From Microbulbifer sp. HZ11 (GTDB taxonomy: Bacteria > Pseudomonadota > Gammaproteobacteria > Pseudomonadales > Cellvibrionaceae), in contig NZ_JELR01000002.1 of the NCBI RefSeq assembly GCF_000708675.1, positions 992,001 through 1,056,000 on the forward strand: a DNA stretch of 64,000 nt, in the 5' to 3' direction. The notes under the pieces were generated by a model. The model saw only the letters and a list, made by a program, of their open reading frames with translations. It was not told the DNA's origin and made no database searches. Position numbers and translations under genes: made by a program. Each line of letters begins with the position of its first letter. The first letter of the stretch is position 1. Positions 18,722 through 28,380 of the stretch are shown piece after piece.

Positions 18722-18798
18722 GGGCCTTTAGCTCAGTTGGTTAGAGCATCCGACTCATAATCGGCAGGTCCTGGGTTCAAGTCCCGGAAGGCCCACCA
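18722..18798 (+). tRNA. tRNA with CAT anticodon (tRNA-Met type; possibly tRNA-Ile2)
   Basis: A complete 77-nt cloverleaf: acceptor GGGCCTT/AAGGCCC, D-arm GCTC/GAGC, anticodon loop CTCATAA, T-arm CTGGG-TTCAAGT-CCCGG, and encoded CCA. The anticodon CAT reads AUG, or AUA if C34 is modified to lysidine by TilS. The ACTCATAATCG anticodon arm resembles tRNA-Ile2 of other gammaproteobacteria, so both assignments remain open. One anticodon-stem pair (27-43, T-C) is mismatched. Three tandem copies of its 3' half follow directly. Confidence 0.93.
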
Positions 18799-19101
18799 TC
18801 TTCCCCCAAAGCCCATCACTTCGAACCCGTCGGATGCCGACTCATCTCTCTCCCCGAAAACCGGGCAGGTCCTGGGTTCAAGTCCCGGCAGGCCCACCAT
18901 CTTCCCCCAAAGCCCATCACTTCGAACCCGTCGGATGCCGACTCATCTCTCTCCCCGAAAACCGGGCAGGTCCTGGGTTCAAGTCCCGGAAGGCCCACCA
19001 TCTTCCCCCAAAGTCCATTACTTCGAACCCGTCAGATGCCGACTCATCTCTCTACCCGAAAACCGGGCAGGTCCTGGGTTCAAGTCCCGGAAGGCCCACC
19101 A
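18799..19101 (+). repeat. Three tandem 101-bp repeats, each ending in the tRNA 3' half plus CCA
   Basis: Units 18799-18899, 18900-19000 and 19001-19101 have an exact 101-bp period. Units 1 and 2 differ at one base; unit 3 differs from unit 2 at four. The last 36-37 bases of each unit reproduce the tRNA variable loop, T-arm, acceptor 3' strand and CCA. Upstream in each unit are GTCGG-atg-CCGAC, a copy of the anticodon-arm string CCGACTCAT, and CCCG-aaaac-CGGG. No 5' acceptor or D-arm strand is recognisable. A period of 101 is not a multiple of three, so the array is not coding. Confidence 0.95.
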
Positions 19102-19208
19102 TTTTTCTTACTTTCCCCCTTCTATCCTGCGCTTACCATCTATCTCGCTCACGCAAATTGAGATTACTATCTCTCGAAAGTATTCAAAGACACAGCGGGG
19201 CCAGCCCA

Positions 19209-19559
19209 ATGACCGAGCATAAAATCTTTTCCATGCCCTTCGCCAAGGTCTACCCCATGTACGTCCAGAAAGCCGAACGCAAGGGGCGCACCAAGGCGGA
19301 GGTGGATGAGATTATCTGCTGGCTGACCGGTTACGACACCGCTGGTCTGCAGCAACAGGTCGATCAGGAAAATGATTTCAAAACCTTCTTCGCCGAGGCG
19401 CCGGCAATGCATCCGAATATTGCGCTAATCAAGGGCGTGGTATGCGGCGTTCGTGTGGAGGAGGTAGAGGATCCACTGATGCGGAAAATCCGCTACCTGG
19501 ACAAGCTGATTGATGAGCTCGCCAAAGGCAAGGCGATGGAAAAAATCCTGCGTCGCTAG
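19209..19559 (+). CDS. DUF2200 family protein
   Basis: This 116-residue cytoplasmic protein starts [20 protein letters not shown], which I recognise as the DUF2200 family. It has no signal peptide or membrane segment. Conserved-looking elements are [29 protein letters not shown] and a C-terminal lysine-rich [23 protein letters not shown]. An open frame continues upstream to 18834 but runs through the tRNA repeat array and is not real coding sequence. The function of the family is unknown. It is probably monocistronic and convergent with the phosphoesterase gene. Confidence 0.85.
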   Translation: MTEHKIFSMPFAKVYPMYVQKAERKGRTKAEVDEIICWLTGYDTAGLQQQVDQENDFKTFFAEAPAMHPNIALIKGVVCGVRVEEVEDPLMRKIRYLDKLIDELAKGKAMEKILRR

Positions 19560-19607
19560 GCCGGCACAGGATTTTCAGGTTACCCGCTTACTGCTACAGC
19601 AAGCGGT

Positions 19608-21635
19608 TTACAGCGGGCGTGCAACCAGAGCCAGTTCCGCATCCTGCTGCAGCACGGCCCACCACTGGTTCGGCGCCGCCGGGTCGATGCCCACCAGGGG
19701 CTGCTCTTCACAACCCGCGACACGCTCCGGTGCGCTGTCGAGGAAGCTGTCCTGCCAGGAAGCCTCCACTACACACATGGGCTCGGCCAGGGGCAACCAT
19801 TCGGTGCCAGTGCGCATGGACAGGATCAGGCTTTCATCGGCAGTTTCCGGGCCGGTGAAAGCCAGCACATAGCGGTCAGATACGGCAGTGCCGAGATCCC
19901 AGGACTTGCTGGCGGTTTCCGGCAGTACCACCGGAGGCTTCTCACCACCATCCGGGCGGCTCATGGGCAGTCCGCTGTCCACTTCGATATCTTTCAATAC
20001 CCCGTAATCGTCCTGGTAGATCCCGGTCTGATTCTGCGTGCCGCTGACGATCAGGATGTCCGAAACCGTTTCGTCCGTGGCGACCAGCCAGCTCAGAGTG
20101 ACATGTTCTTTCAGGTCGATGGTGGTTTCCGCAATGATCAGCTCGTCATTTTCGTAGTCCGGCGCGGCGCGCAGCGGGCTATTCAGATTGGGGGTCCAGT
20201 TTTCGTGATACTGGTACAGCCACTGATAGGCAAGGCGCATCAGATCGTTGAGAGATTCCGCACGCGACAGTCCCGGCGTAAAACCCATATCCCGGGTGCG
20301 GGTGTCGGTGCGGTTGAAGGTCTGATTGCGGCCACCCATCAACTTCGCATAACCACCCTGCGGCGCCAGACACTCATTGGTGCGGTACTCCGGCTGGAGC
20401 ACCATTGCAGATCGCGTCCCCTCGGGAATCGCGTCCGGATAGATGACGGTCTCACAGCGATCGGTGCTGCGAGAGAACCGATCCCCCAGTTTCCAGTCTG
20501 CGTCAAAGGCGTAAGACGCGTCATTACTCTTGGCAGTATGTGGCGCATAGTAAGATACGTAATCTACCCGCGGCCCCTGGAAAGTGAGGATGGAAGAGTT
20601 TACATCGTAAGCCTCGGAACCACTGGAATAGGTCGCGTTTTTCTGGGACACGATCATCTGTACCAGATCGCGCTCACCATAGCGGAATTCATAGCCTTTG
20701 TACGACGCGTTACCAGCCATGATCTGCGTATATACGTCCATACGGTAATTACCGCTGGCAGGGGTCGAGCTGGACGGCAGGGTGTTGAGTGCAGTCTTGG
20801 CAGAAATCAGCGAGCGCTGGTATTGGTGCTCGTGCCCCTGCACATAAATCACATCGTGATCGGCAAAAAACTCGCGGATCTGAGGCTGCACCTGATAGAC
20901 CCAGTTATCGTCTTTGGTGCCCTCGACAATCTGCTCGCGGGTTTGCCCATACTTGGCACCAATCAGGCCATCGTGGCTGGCAACGACAATGTGATCTACA
21001 TTTTCCCGCTGCGTATAGACCACCTGTTTGATCCACTCAAACGCGATCGGCAGGTTGTAATAGGCGAGACCAATGACCAGTACATTCTCACGTACTACAT
21101 AATAGTTAACCCATTCGTACCCGGGCATATGCACCGCATCGGCCGGAATGAAATCGCGCATGTTCTCGATCCATTCGACGGTATAGGCATAGCTGGTTTC
21201 GTGATTTCCCATTACCGGCAGGAACTCGACGCCCTGCTCCGCATATTCGTCGGCGATGGAGCGCCACTCTGCAAATTCGATTTCAGAACCGTGGTCTGTG
21301 AGATCACCGAGCGCGAGCACCATATCCACACCATTCGCTTTCTGGTGCTTCAAAACTTCACTCATCGGGTGCATCGACACATGCGCCTGACCTTCACTAT
21401 CGGTTCCACCCTGAGTGTCCGGCAATAGACCTATGCGGAATACCGGTGCCGGCGTAGTCTCTTGTTCTGCCGATTCCTCGTCATCGGGCTCGGCCTCATT
21501 CTCCGGTTGCTCATTGACCTCTTCAGGAATAATCGGCGCGGTAGAATTGCCACTGTCCGAGTCGCAACCGGACAGCAGATTGGTAAAGAGCACCACCAGC
21601 ACCATTGCCGGCAGGGCAATTTTTGATTTCAACAC
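19608..21635 (-). CDS. Calcineurin-like metallophosphoesterase lipoprotein
   Basis: A secreted lipoprotein of about 675 residues with a calcineurin-type phosphoesterase domain. I choose GTG at 21635, which has a GGGGG ribosome site; a GTG at 21647 is also open. The signal peptide ends in a lipobox LLSGC (Cys about 24), followed by an acidic spacer. Metal-ligand motifs are LLPDTQ, ALGDLTDHG, VMGNHET, SHDG and GHEH, in the standard order, within about residues 65-275. The C-terminal half (about 300-675) has no domain I recognise and may be beta-rich. It may hydrolyse extracellular phosphoesters. The substrate is not evident. Confidence 0.85.
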   Translation of the reverse strand: MLKSKIALPAMVLVVLFTNLLSGCDSDSGNSTAPIIPEEVNEQPENEAEPDDEESAEQETTPAPVFRIGLLPDTQGGTDSEGQAHVSMHPMSEVLKHQKANGVDMVLALGDLTDHGSEIEFAEWRSIADEYAEQGVEFLPVMGNHETSYAYTVEWIENMRDFIPADAVHMPGYEWVNYYVVRENVLVIGLAYYNLPIAFEWIKQVVYTQRENVDHIVVASHDGLIGAKYGQTREQIVEGTKDDNWVYQVQPQIREFFADHDVIYVQGHEHQYQRSLISAKTALNTLPSSSTPASGNYRMDVYTQIMAGNASYKGYEFRYGERDLVQMIVSQKNATYSSGSEAYDVNSSILTFQGPRVDYVSYYAPHTAKSNDASYAFDADWKLGDRFSRSTDRCETVIYPDAIPEGTRSAMVLQPEYRTNECLAPQGGYAKLMGGRNQTFNRTDTRTRDMGFTPGLSRAESLNDLMRLAYQWLYQYHENWTPNLNSPLRAAPDYENDELIIAETTIDLKEHVTLSWLVATDETVSDILIVSGTQNQTGIYQDDYGVLKDIEVDSGLPMSRPDGGEKPPVVLPETASKSWDLGTAVSDRYVLAFTGPETADESLILSMRTGTEWLPLAEPMCVVEASWQDSFLDSAPERVAGCEEQPLVGIDPAAPNQWWAVLQQDAELALVARPL

Positions 21636-21820
21636 GTTAACCCCCACTTTGTTTCAAATTATTAGCATCTCGGGAAGCGCAGGCTTCCGAGTAGATCGCG
21701 CCGTATTGAATCCGATTAAGGTGAAGGTTTGGCTTCCGTTAGATGAATTTTTTTAATAACAATCTGGACAACTTCATACAGATTGAAGCGAAAAATCATG
21801 TTAATGCCCGGCAGATAAAA

Positions 21821-23053
21821 CTAATTTACCGGTCGCTCCCGTTGCATGAGTGTCACAAGCGCGATCAGGGTAATCGCGAGTGGAGGAAAGGAGGTCCACA
21901 GAACGGTATCCCAGCCATAGGTACTGAGGATTCCTCCCGAGGCGAATGAGCCCAGAGCCATCAGACTGAATACAATAAAATCATTCACCGACTGGACACG
22001 TGTTTTCTCCGCATCGGTATGGCATTGCAGCACCAGTGCCGAGGCACCCAGAAAACCGAAATTCCAGCCAAGTCCGAGCAAGATCAGTGTCCACCAGAAA
22101 TGGGATACATTCATTCCGCCAAGTCCCACCGCCGCGGAAATTCCAATCAGCACCAACCCGACCAGCATCACCCGCTCGGCCCCAAAGCGCGCGATCACTT
22201 TGCCGGTAAAAAAGCTCGGCGCGAACATAGCGATAACATGCCACTGCAGGCCAAGATTTGACGATTCGGTAGAGTGTCCATGCATATGCATCGCAAGAGG
22301 CGCCGCGGTCATCAGGAAGTTCATCAGGGTGTAAGAGATGGCACCACAGGCGATTGCCGCGATAAATTTCGGCTGCTTCAGAATAATCCACAGCGGTCGC
22401 CCACCATGGCGCACCCGGTCATCTGGTCGCGGCAGTTGCACACCGAGAAGAATGATCGCGCACAGGGCTGCGACACCGGCCTGCGCGTAAAAAGTAGCGA
22501 TATACATTGGTTCAGGAACCAGATGCATGGTCCAGTTGACCAGCTGCGGTCCAACCACCCCCGCAGCCACGCCGCCGGCCATCACCAGCGAAAGCGCCTG
22601 CGCCTTGCGCGCGGGTGCCACACCGTCAGCGGCGGCAAACCGGAATGAGAGCACCACCGCGGCATAGGCACCACCCAGCAGAGTGGAAAGGCAGTACAAC
22701 CAGAATCCAGTGACCCCACCGGCCATAACGGCAACCACCGCCACCAGGCCAGCCAGTACCCCGGCACCGGAGCCCGTGAGAAATGCCGCGCGGCGCCCAT
22801 AACGCCCGGCAATTGCGCCGGCCGGCAGGGTGCACAGCGTCATGCCGATAACAAACAGCGTCAGCGGTAGAGTGGCAAGAATGGGAGCTGGCGCCAGGGT
22901 GTAGCCAACAATTCCGCCGACAGCGTAGGGCACAATCGAATTGGCTCCGGCGAGGGCCTGAGCAATGGCCAGTCGCCAGGTATTACTGCGTTGAACCCGC
23001 GCGCTCGCGAGCGGAGCCGCTTCATCAGTTGCCGAACTCGCGGTTTGCATCAT
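21821..23053 (-). CDS. Major facilitator superfamily transporter
   Basis: This 410-residue inner-membrane protein has about 12 predicted hydrophobic helices and an MFS-type loop motif between helices 2 and 3 (GAIAGRYGRRAAF, about residues 80-92). A short polar N-terminus precedes helix 1. The sequence resembles YbfB/YcaD-like or drug/metabolite MFS proteins; a substrate cannot be assigned. Histidines cluster in AMHMHGHSTESS (about residues 257-268), just after a transmembrane segment. It starts 48 bases after the DUF3298-type gene stop and could be co-transcribed with it. Confidence 0.85.
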   Translation of the reverse strand: MMQTASSATDEAAPLASARVQRSNTWRLAIAQALAGANSIVPYAVGGIVGYTLAPAPILATLPLTLFVIGMTLCTLPAGAIAGRYGRRAAFLTGSGAGVLAGLVAVVAVMAGGVTGFWLYCLSTLLGGAYAAVVLSFRFAAADGVAPARKAQALSLVMAGGVAAGVVGPQLVNWTMHLVPEPMYIATFYAQAGVAALCAIILLGVQLPRPDDRVRHGGRPLWIILKQPKFIAAIACGAISYTLMNFLMTAAPLAMHMHGHSTESSNLGLQWHVIAMFAPSFFTGKVIARFGAERVMLVGLVLIGISAAVGLGGMNVSHFWWTLILLGLGWNFGFLGASALVLQCHTDAEKTRVQSVNDFIVFSLMALGSFASGGILSTYGWDTVLWTSFPPLAITLIALVTLMQRERPVN

Positions 23054-23100
23054 GGGCTCTCAATATAAGTCTCTCGAAGGATGGGGCCGATCACCGGTAG

Positions 23101-23898
23101 TTACTGGAAGCGCTCACGCAAAACCGCTTTCAATTTCGCCGGGGGTATGGTCAGTTCAATCTCACCCATGGAATAGGGTGCCAGCGTATACACTCCGTAG
23201 CGCAAAACCAGGCCATCGTTGGTCAGACGAAAATCCTCCGTACGACTAAATGGCCAATTCTGCCGGAAGTCTTCATTTACCTGCTGTGATTTCAGCCATT
23301 CATCATGTGCGGCTTCCGCCAACTTCCAGAAAGCGTCTTCCTGGCCAGGCACCAGCACATCATTCAGCGCCAGTTGCGACTCGTTTGCGAGATCCCAGTT
23401 CAGCCAGCGACTGACGGGCATGCCGTGGGCGCCGCCGGTATAGAGGTAACTGTCAATCTCAATGGTCACCACATCGTCGCGACGCGAAAGTTTCTTCGCA
23501 TTGCCGGTCAGCTGCCATTGGGCTGCGGATGGAATGGTGACGGCGGCGGCATCGTCGAGGAATTTTTGCGCCACCTTTTCCAGGGAATCCAGCGGCGCCT
23601 CGGACGATTCACCAAAGCCCTGCAGCTGGGTAAGCAGCTGACGGTAGACCGCATCGTTCAGTGATGCCTGATCCGAAAACACTTCCCTCTGAATTGCCAC
23701 AGACGCGCATTTATCTGGCGACGCACAATTGGGCTCAAACATTTCCAGCGATTCCACCTGGGACGCCAGTGTGGCTGGCGCACGAGACTTGTCCCGCTCT
23801 TTCCCCTGCTCGCAGCCACCCAGGATGAGTGCCAGGGTAAGCGCCATAATCAACGTCCCGCGAGCGCGCGCTTTCAGCGGCAGACATTCATACAACAT
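23101..23898 (-). CDS. Lipoprotein with DUF3298/RsiV-like domain
   Basis: This 265-residue protein starts at the ATG 23898, with GGAG five bases upstream; the longer open frame to 24066 adds non-conserved sequence overlapping the opposite gene. The signal peptide ends in a lipobox LILGGC (Cys about 29). The mature part has the DUF3298/DUF4163 pattern: VVTIEIDSYLYTGGAHGM followed by SRWLNWDLANESQLALNDVL and a C-terminal LAPYSMGEIELTIP. Related domains occur in periplasmic RsiV-type anti-sigma proteins and lysozyme-binding proteins. Here no transmembrane anti-sigma segment or sigma gene is present. Periplasmic or outer-membrane location is inferred. Confidence 0.83.
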   Translation of the reverse strand: MLYECLPLKARARGTLIMALTLALILGGCEQGKERDKSRAPATLASQVESLEMFEPNCASPDKCASVAIQREVFSDQASLNDAVYRQLLTQLQGFGESSEAPLDSLEKVAQKFLDDAAAVTIPSAAQWQLTGNAKKLSRRDDVVTIEIDSYLYTGGAHGMPVSRWLNWDLANESQLALNDVLVPGQEDAFWKLAEAAHDEWLKSQQVNEDFRQNWPFSRTEDFRLTNDGLVLRYGVYTLAPYSMGEIELTIPPAKLKAVLRERFQ

Positions 23899-23977
23899 AC
23901 ATTCTCCGTGCTGGTGTGATGAGGGAAGCCTGCAATGAGCATAAGTAGCCACGCCCTCTCTCGCAAGCGACTTTATC

Positions 23978-26900
23978 ATGTTAAGGTGTGCGGTTAGGTT
24001 GGCGCGACCAGTCAAAACACAGCAACTCCGGAGCTTTGGCTTGATCACTTTTACCCACAAGAACATCCAGCAAATGGCCGACGGAGGCAGCTTTGCCCGC
24101 GGCGAAGACTACTTCGCACGTGGGCGGGTACTTGAGGCCTATTACGACCCGGAAACCGAGACGTTTCATGGGCGGGTCAAGGGATCGGCCCGCTTTGTTT
24201 ACCGGGTGGAGTTGGATGTTGACCGCGGTCGCCTTGTGGGCCTCTGCTCCTGTCCTGTGGGCCTGAACTGCAAACACGCGGTCGCCACGGCATTGGCGTT
24301 ACTGGAAGACGACGCGGCTCCGGCTTCCGCGCCCCCCGAAATTCCCGAACAGCCATCCCTTCCAGCCTGGCAACAGTGGCTTGAACAGTTACCCCCGGCA
24401 CCGCGAAGCGAAGTCCTGCCCCTACTTCATGGGCAACATTATTTGCTTTACGTACTTGAGTTAAATACCCAGGGACAACTACAGCTTTCCACGAAGAAGG
24501 GCTACCTGAAGAAAGATGGCAGCTGGAGTCAACTGCGGCCCTTTAATCAGGAGAGTACCCGCCTCGGCTGGAATCGCCCCAGCCATCTGCTGGACGAAGA
24601 TGTCACCATCCTGCAGCTGTTGCCGCGCATCAACGCCAGTGGCCGCTTGGGATTAGTGGGTGAGGAGGGACGACGCGCGCTTAGCTACCTGCTCGACAGC
24701 AACCGATTTTATTTTGAAGATGAACTGATCCGCCGCGCCCCCGCACGGGAACTCCGCTGGCACTGGCGCGAAAATGACGATGGCCGCCAACAGCTGCAGG
24801 CGCAACTCGACGGTGCAGATGACGCAAATAACTGGCAACTGTTGCCGGTCAGCCCCCCCTGCTATCTCGACACGGAAAATGCGGCACTTGGGGACATTGC
24901 CTCACCATTGCCCACCGGCCAGCTGATTCACTTACTAAACATGCCGGCCGTCTCCGCCGATGACGTTGGCCTGATGTCTGTGGAGCTCCGCCAGCGAATC
25001 CCACAGCCACAGCTTCCACTTCCCGTCGAGCCAAAGCTCACCCGTATCGACAGTTTTACTCCGCACATTACACTGGTGGGCTGTGACTTTGATCACTACA
25101 AACTTCCTGCGCTTAAACTGCACTTCGACTACGGTGGCTTTGCTCTCGCCGCTCCCTACAGTATTGACTATCAGGGTCCGGAAATGACCCGGGAGCAGGA
25201 TGGAAACTATTTCCATATCGTCCGCGACAGCGAACACGAACATCAGTGTTGCGATCAGATCTATGATCAAGGACTGTATTTGATCCCCGAGCAACTCGGT
25301 GGGCAGGAAGAAGTCTGGGTACTCGATGCCACCAAGCCAGAAAAGATATTCGAGCACTGGAGTGCACTGCTGCGCGATCAGATTCCTGAATGGCAGGCCC
25401 AGGGTTGGGTAATCGACACCGACCCCAGTTATCGATTTGATATTTCTCGCGCGGAAATATCTGTAGAGCTAACCGATACGGCCAATAACTGGTTTGAGCT
25501 CGGTCTGGATCTGACACTGCCCAACGGACAGCAGTGGCCGATTGTTGATCTAATTGAGCAGTGGCTGGAACAGGATGCGCCGGAGCAACTCAGTATTATT
25601 GCCGATGGTGACTGGATCAGTGTGGATACCACGCCACTGCAGAGCATTCGCGGCCTGCTGCTGGACCTGTTAAAAGAGAAAAAACTCGGCAAGCCCGTAC
25701 GTCTTCCGGCATTCCAGGCGGCACAGTTTTCAGATATCGAAGACCTCAATCACCGCCACGCTCCCGTCACTCAGAAGCTGATGGAAGACCTACAGGATTT
25801 CTCTGGTCTGCAAGCGGTTCCCATACCGAAACAGCTCAATGCCACCCTGCGGCCCTATCAACAGGATGGCCTCAACTGGCTGGGGTTTCTTCAACGCTAT
25901 CGCTTTGGTGGTATTCTGGCAGACGATATGGGCCTGGGTAAAACCCTGCAAACCCTGGCGCTTATCCAGCATATGAAAGAGACCGGCGCACTGGACAAGC
26001 CTGCTCTGGTTGTAGCGCCCACCAGCCTTACCGGCAACTGGATGCACGAAGCAGCGCAATTCACACCCCACTTAAAAGCCACTCTGATTCACGGCCCAGA
26101 CCGGGATAGCGCATTTGACCAGATCAAACACAGCGACCTGGTCATCACCACCTATCCTCTGCTGGCAAGAGACCAGACGCGCTATCGCAACCGGAAATTC
26201 AGTCTGCTCACCCTGGACGAGGCCCAGGCCATCAAGAACCCCACCACCAAAATTGCCGAGTGCGTGCGCCTGATCAATAGTGAGACTCGGCTGTGCCTGT
26301 CTGGCACACCGCTGGAAAATCATCTGGGGGAGTTGTGGTCACTGATGGACTTCGCCCTGCCGGGGTTACTGGGCGGAAGCAAAACTTTTCAGCAAACGTA
26401 TCGTACACCTATCGAGTCCCATGGCAATCACGATCGGCAGCAGGAGCTGGCCCGCAAGGTGCGCCCGTTTATGCTGCGAAGGACAAAAGCGGAAGTGGTT
26501 TCCGAGCTGCCGCCTAAAACCGAATCCATCCAGTATGTAGAACTGGGCAGTAAACAACGTGCACTCTACGAAAGCGTGCGTATCAGCATGGAGAAACGCA
26601 TTCGCGACCTGGTGGAGCGCCAAGGCATGGGCAAAAGCCATATCGAGTTTCTCGACGCCCTGCTGAAGCTGCGCCAGACCTGTATCGACCCGCGCCTGGT
26701 AAAACTGGAGAAAGCCGCCGGCATCCAGGAAAGTGCCAAGCTCAACTGGCTAGAGGAAAACCTGCCGCAATTACTCGAAGAAGGCCGCAGCATCCTGATC
26801 TTCTCGCAGTTCACCCAGGTACTGAAGCTGATCGAAGAGCAGCTGAATACACAGAAGATTGATTACACCAAACTCACCGGCCAGACCCGGAAGCGTCAGC

Positions 26901-27244
26901 AGGCCATCGACCGTTTCCAGAACGGCGAGGTGCGGGTATTTCTGATCAGCCTCAAGGCCGGCGGTGCCGGCCTCAACCTCACCGCCGCCGATGTGGTGAT
27001 CCACGTAGACCCCTGGTGGAACCCCGCTGTGGAAAACCAGGCCACCGACCGCGCCCATCGCATCGGTCAGGAGAAGCCGGTATTTGTGTACAAGCTGGTG
27101 GCGGAAAATACCGTGGAGGAGCGCATTCACCAGATGCAGCAACAGAAGCAGGCACTGGCGGATGCGTTGTTTGATGCCGCGGGCAGCAGTGCCCTGCCGA
27201 CAAGCAAAGAGGCGCTGCTGTCACTGCTATCCGGAGACCAATAG
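23978..27244 (+). CDS. SNF2-family helicase with N-terminal SWIM zinc finger
   Basis: A 1088-residue ATPase. A SWIM zinc finger (CSCPVGLNCKHA; C90, C92, C98, H100) precedes a long middle region and a C-terminal SWI2/SNF2 motor: motif I LADDMGLGKT (about 646-655), motif II LDEAQAIKNP (about 745), motif III LSGTPLEN, motif V KAGGAGLNLTAADVVIH, and motif VI TDRAHRIGQ (about 1022). Bacterial SWIM-SNF2 proteins probably translocate on DNA or remodel protein-DNA complexes; RapA-like effects on transcription are possible. It is divergent from the DUF3298 lipoprotein gene. The exact start is uncertain because the ATG at 24074 is also in frame, but that would cut the SWIM domain approach. Confidence 0.93.
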   Translation: MLRCAVRLARPVKTQQLRSFGLITFTHKNIQQMADGGSFARGEDYFARGRVLEAYYDPETETFHGRVKGSARFVYRVELDVDRGRLVGLCSCPVGLNCKHAVATALALLEDDAAPASAPPEIPEQPSLPAWQQWLEQLPPAPRSEVLPLLHGQHYLLYVLELNTQGQLQLSTKKGYLKKDGSWSQLRPFNQESTRLGWNRPSHLLDEDVTILQLLPRINASGRLGLVGEEGRRALSYLLDSNRFYFEDELIRRAPARELRWHWRENDDGRQQLQAQLDGADDANNWQLLPVSPPCYLDTENAALGDIASPLPTGQLIHLLNMPAVSADDVGLMSVELRQRIPQPQLPLPVEPKLTRIDSFTPHITLVGCDFDHYKLPALKLHFDYGGFALAAPYSIDYQGPEMTREQDGNYFHIVRDSEHEHQCCDQIYDQGLYLIPEQLGGQEEVWVLDATKPEKIFEHWSALLRDQIPEWQAQGWVIDTDPSYRFDISRAEISVELTDTANNWFELGLDLTLPNGQQWPIVDLIEQWLEQDAPEQLSIIADGDWISVDTTPLQSIRGLLLDLLKEKKLGKPVRLPAFQAAQFSDIEDLNHRHAPVTQKLMEDLQDFSGLQAVPIPKQLNATLRPYQQDGLNWLGFLQRYRFGGILADDMGLGKTLQTLALIQHMKETGALDKPALVVAPTSLTGNWMHEAAQFTPHLKATLIHGPDRDSAFDQIKHSDLVITTYPLLARDQTRYRNRKFSLLTLDEAQAIKNPTTKIAECVRLINSETRLCLSGTPLENHLGELWSLMDFALPGLLGGSKTFQQTYRTPIESHGNHDRQQELARKVRPFMLRRTKAEVVSELPPKTESIQYVELGSKQRALYESVRISMEKRIRDLVERQGMGKSHIEFLDALLKLRQTCIDPRLVKLEKAAGIQESAKLNWLEENLPQLLEEGRSILIFSQFTQVLKLIEEQLNTQKIDYTKLTGQTRKRQQAIDRFQNGEVRVFLISLKAGGAGLNLTAADVVIHVDPWWNPAVENQATDRAHRIGQEKPVFVYKLVAENTVEERIHQMQQQKQALADALFDAAGSSALPTSKEALLSLLSGDQ

Positions 27245-27278
27245 AAAGCGTGTTAGAAAGGTGTGCTGGAAAGGCATG

Positions 27279-28289
27279 CTAGAAAGAAGCACTCAAGCCA
27301 ATACCAAAAAAGTCGACCTGTGCATACTGATCGATAAATTCCTGCGAGCGCCGCGCATAGTAGGCGCTCCAGCGGTAGCGGCCGATGGGCAGCACCCATC
27401 CGGCCTGCCACTCCACCACGTGGGGTTCTTTTTCTACGCTGTGGCTGTCTTTGAATGTATTGCCGTCGAGAAATATATCCTGATGCACCAGCCGCAACTG
27501 CACATCGGAATACAGATACCAGCCACCGCCTGAACGCAGGCTGTTTTCCGGGCCGCTGATGTAGGGGGCAAATGCACTTACTCCGAAACTGGAATAGAGG
27601 TCCCGTCCCAGGCGCACCCCAGCTGCGGAAATCAGGGAGGTATTCACGTTGCCCAGATGACCGCCGAGGGTACCCGAAATTTCAAACTGCAGGCCATTCT
27701 CAGCCACCGTTTCAACGTGCGCCCATTTGCGCGCATAGCTCAACTGCAGTGTGGCTTCGTCGTGCAGCTGGTTGCTCCAGCCGTGAATATCATAGGTGCG
27801 AAGCAATTGATGGGTAGAGCGCTGTGCCTGCTCCGCTCCAGACGACGGCCCCACAATACCCAGTGAAAAATCCAAGCGATCAGCGGTGTTTAACGCACCA
27901 CCGGGAATCAGGTCCACCGCTTGCAGGGCACCACCGAGATACAACCAACCCGCGTAAGGGCGATCGTATTCCAGTAGCTCGGTTTCAAAAATCTCAAAGG
28001 GAGTAAAAATCGCCTGGCCGATAAAAAACTGCGCGTTTAATTCGCGGTTTTGATAGCGGCCGGGCAGCAGAGATTGCATCCAGCCGGGAGGGTTATCGGC
28101 GGTATAGGAAAGCCTGAGTCCCTGGGTATAGTCGGCGTCGTTGACGCGTCCGAAAGAATCATTTTCCAGCTGCAGAGCAATAGTGCCCGCAGTGGCTGTG
28201 GTGCTACCGGCGGCGAGTAAAGCAGCACCCATCCATTGGATACCTGACTGCCACTGCAGCGAAAATCCGTTTCGCGTTTTCTTTTTCAC
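27279..28289 (-). CDS. lpxR: Lipid A 3'-O-deacylase LpxR family protein
   Basis: This 336-residue outer-membrane protein belongs to the LpxR/DUF2219 family. A signal peptide (about 1-35, ending TTATA) is followed by TIALQLENDSFGRVNDADYTQGLRLSY, which contains the conserved Asn-Asp pair and the D-x-D-Y-T-x-G motif of the active site and calcium site. Repeated amphipathic strands and an aromatic C-terminus (VDFFGIGLSASF) fit a beta-barrel. LpxR removes the 3'-acyloxyacyl group of lipid A. Family members are common in marine bacteria, and their specificity is not always proven. It is convergent with the helicase gene and lies near a rhombosortase. Confidence 0.88.
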   Translation of the reverse strand: MKKKTRNGFSLQWQSGIQWMGAALLAAGSTTATAGTIALQLENDSFGRVNDADYTQGLRLSYTADNPPGWMQSLLPGRYQNRELNAQFFIGQAIFTPFEIFETELLEYDRPYAGWLYLGGALQAVDLIPGGALNTADRLDFSLGIVGPSSGAEQAQRSTHQLLRTYDIHGWSNQLHDEATLQLSYARKWAHVETVAENGLQFEISGTLGGHLGNVNTSLISAAGVRLGRDLYSSFGVSAFAPYISGPENSLRSGGGWYLYSDVQLRLVHQDIFLDGNTFKDSHSVEKEPHVVEWQAGWVLPIGRYRWSAYYARRSQEFIDQYAQVDFFGIGLSASF

Positions 28290-28380
28290 GCATGGATTTT
28301 AGGAAAGCGGTGCCGAAGCTCCAGAAACTCGGGTAGACAGATGCGCCGGTCAATAAACCGGTCAGGTGACTGCGATCACC

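Noticed and set aside
18799-19101. CRISPR-like array
   Set aside because: The units are contiguous repeats without variable spacers, and they contain a tRNA 3' end; no cas genes are near.
18834-19208. Open frame running through the tRNA repeat array into DUF2200
   Set aside because: The repeat period of 101 is not a multiple of three and the translated text changes with each unit. The DUF2200 homology begins at the ATG 19209.
20103-21428. 441-residue open frame antisense to the phosphoesterase
   Set aside because: The opposite frame carries all metal-ligand motifs and a lipobox; this frame has none.
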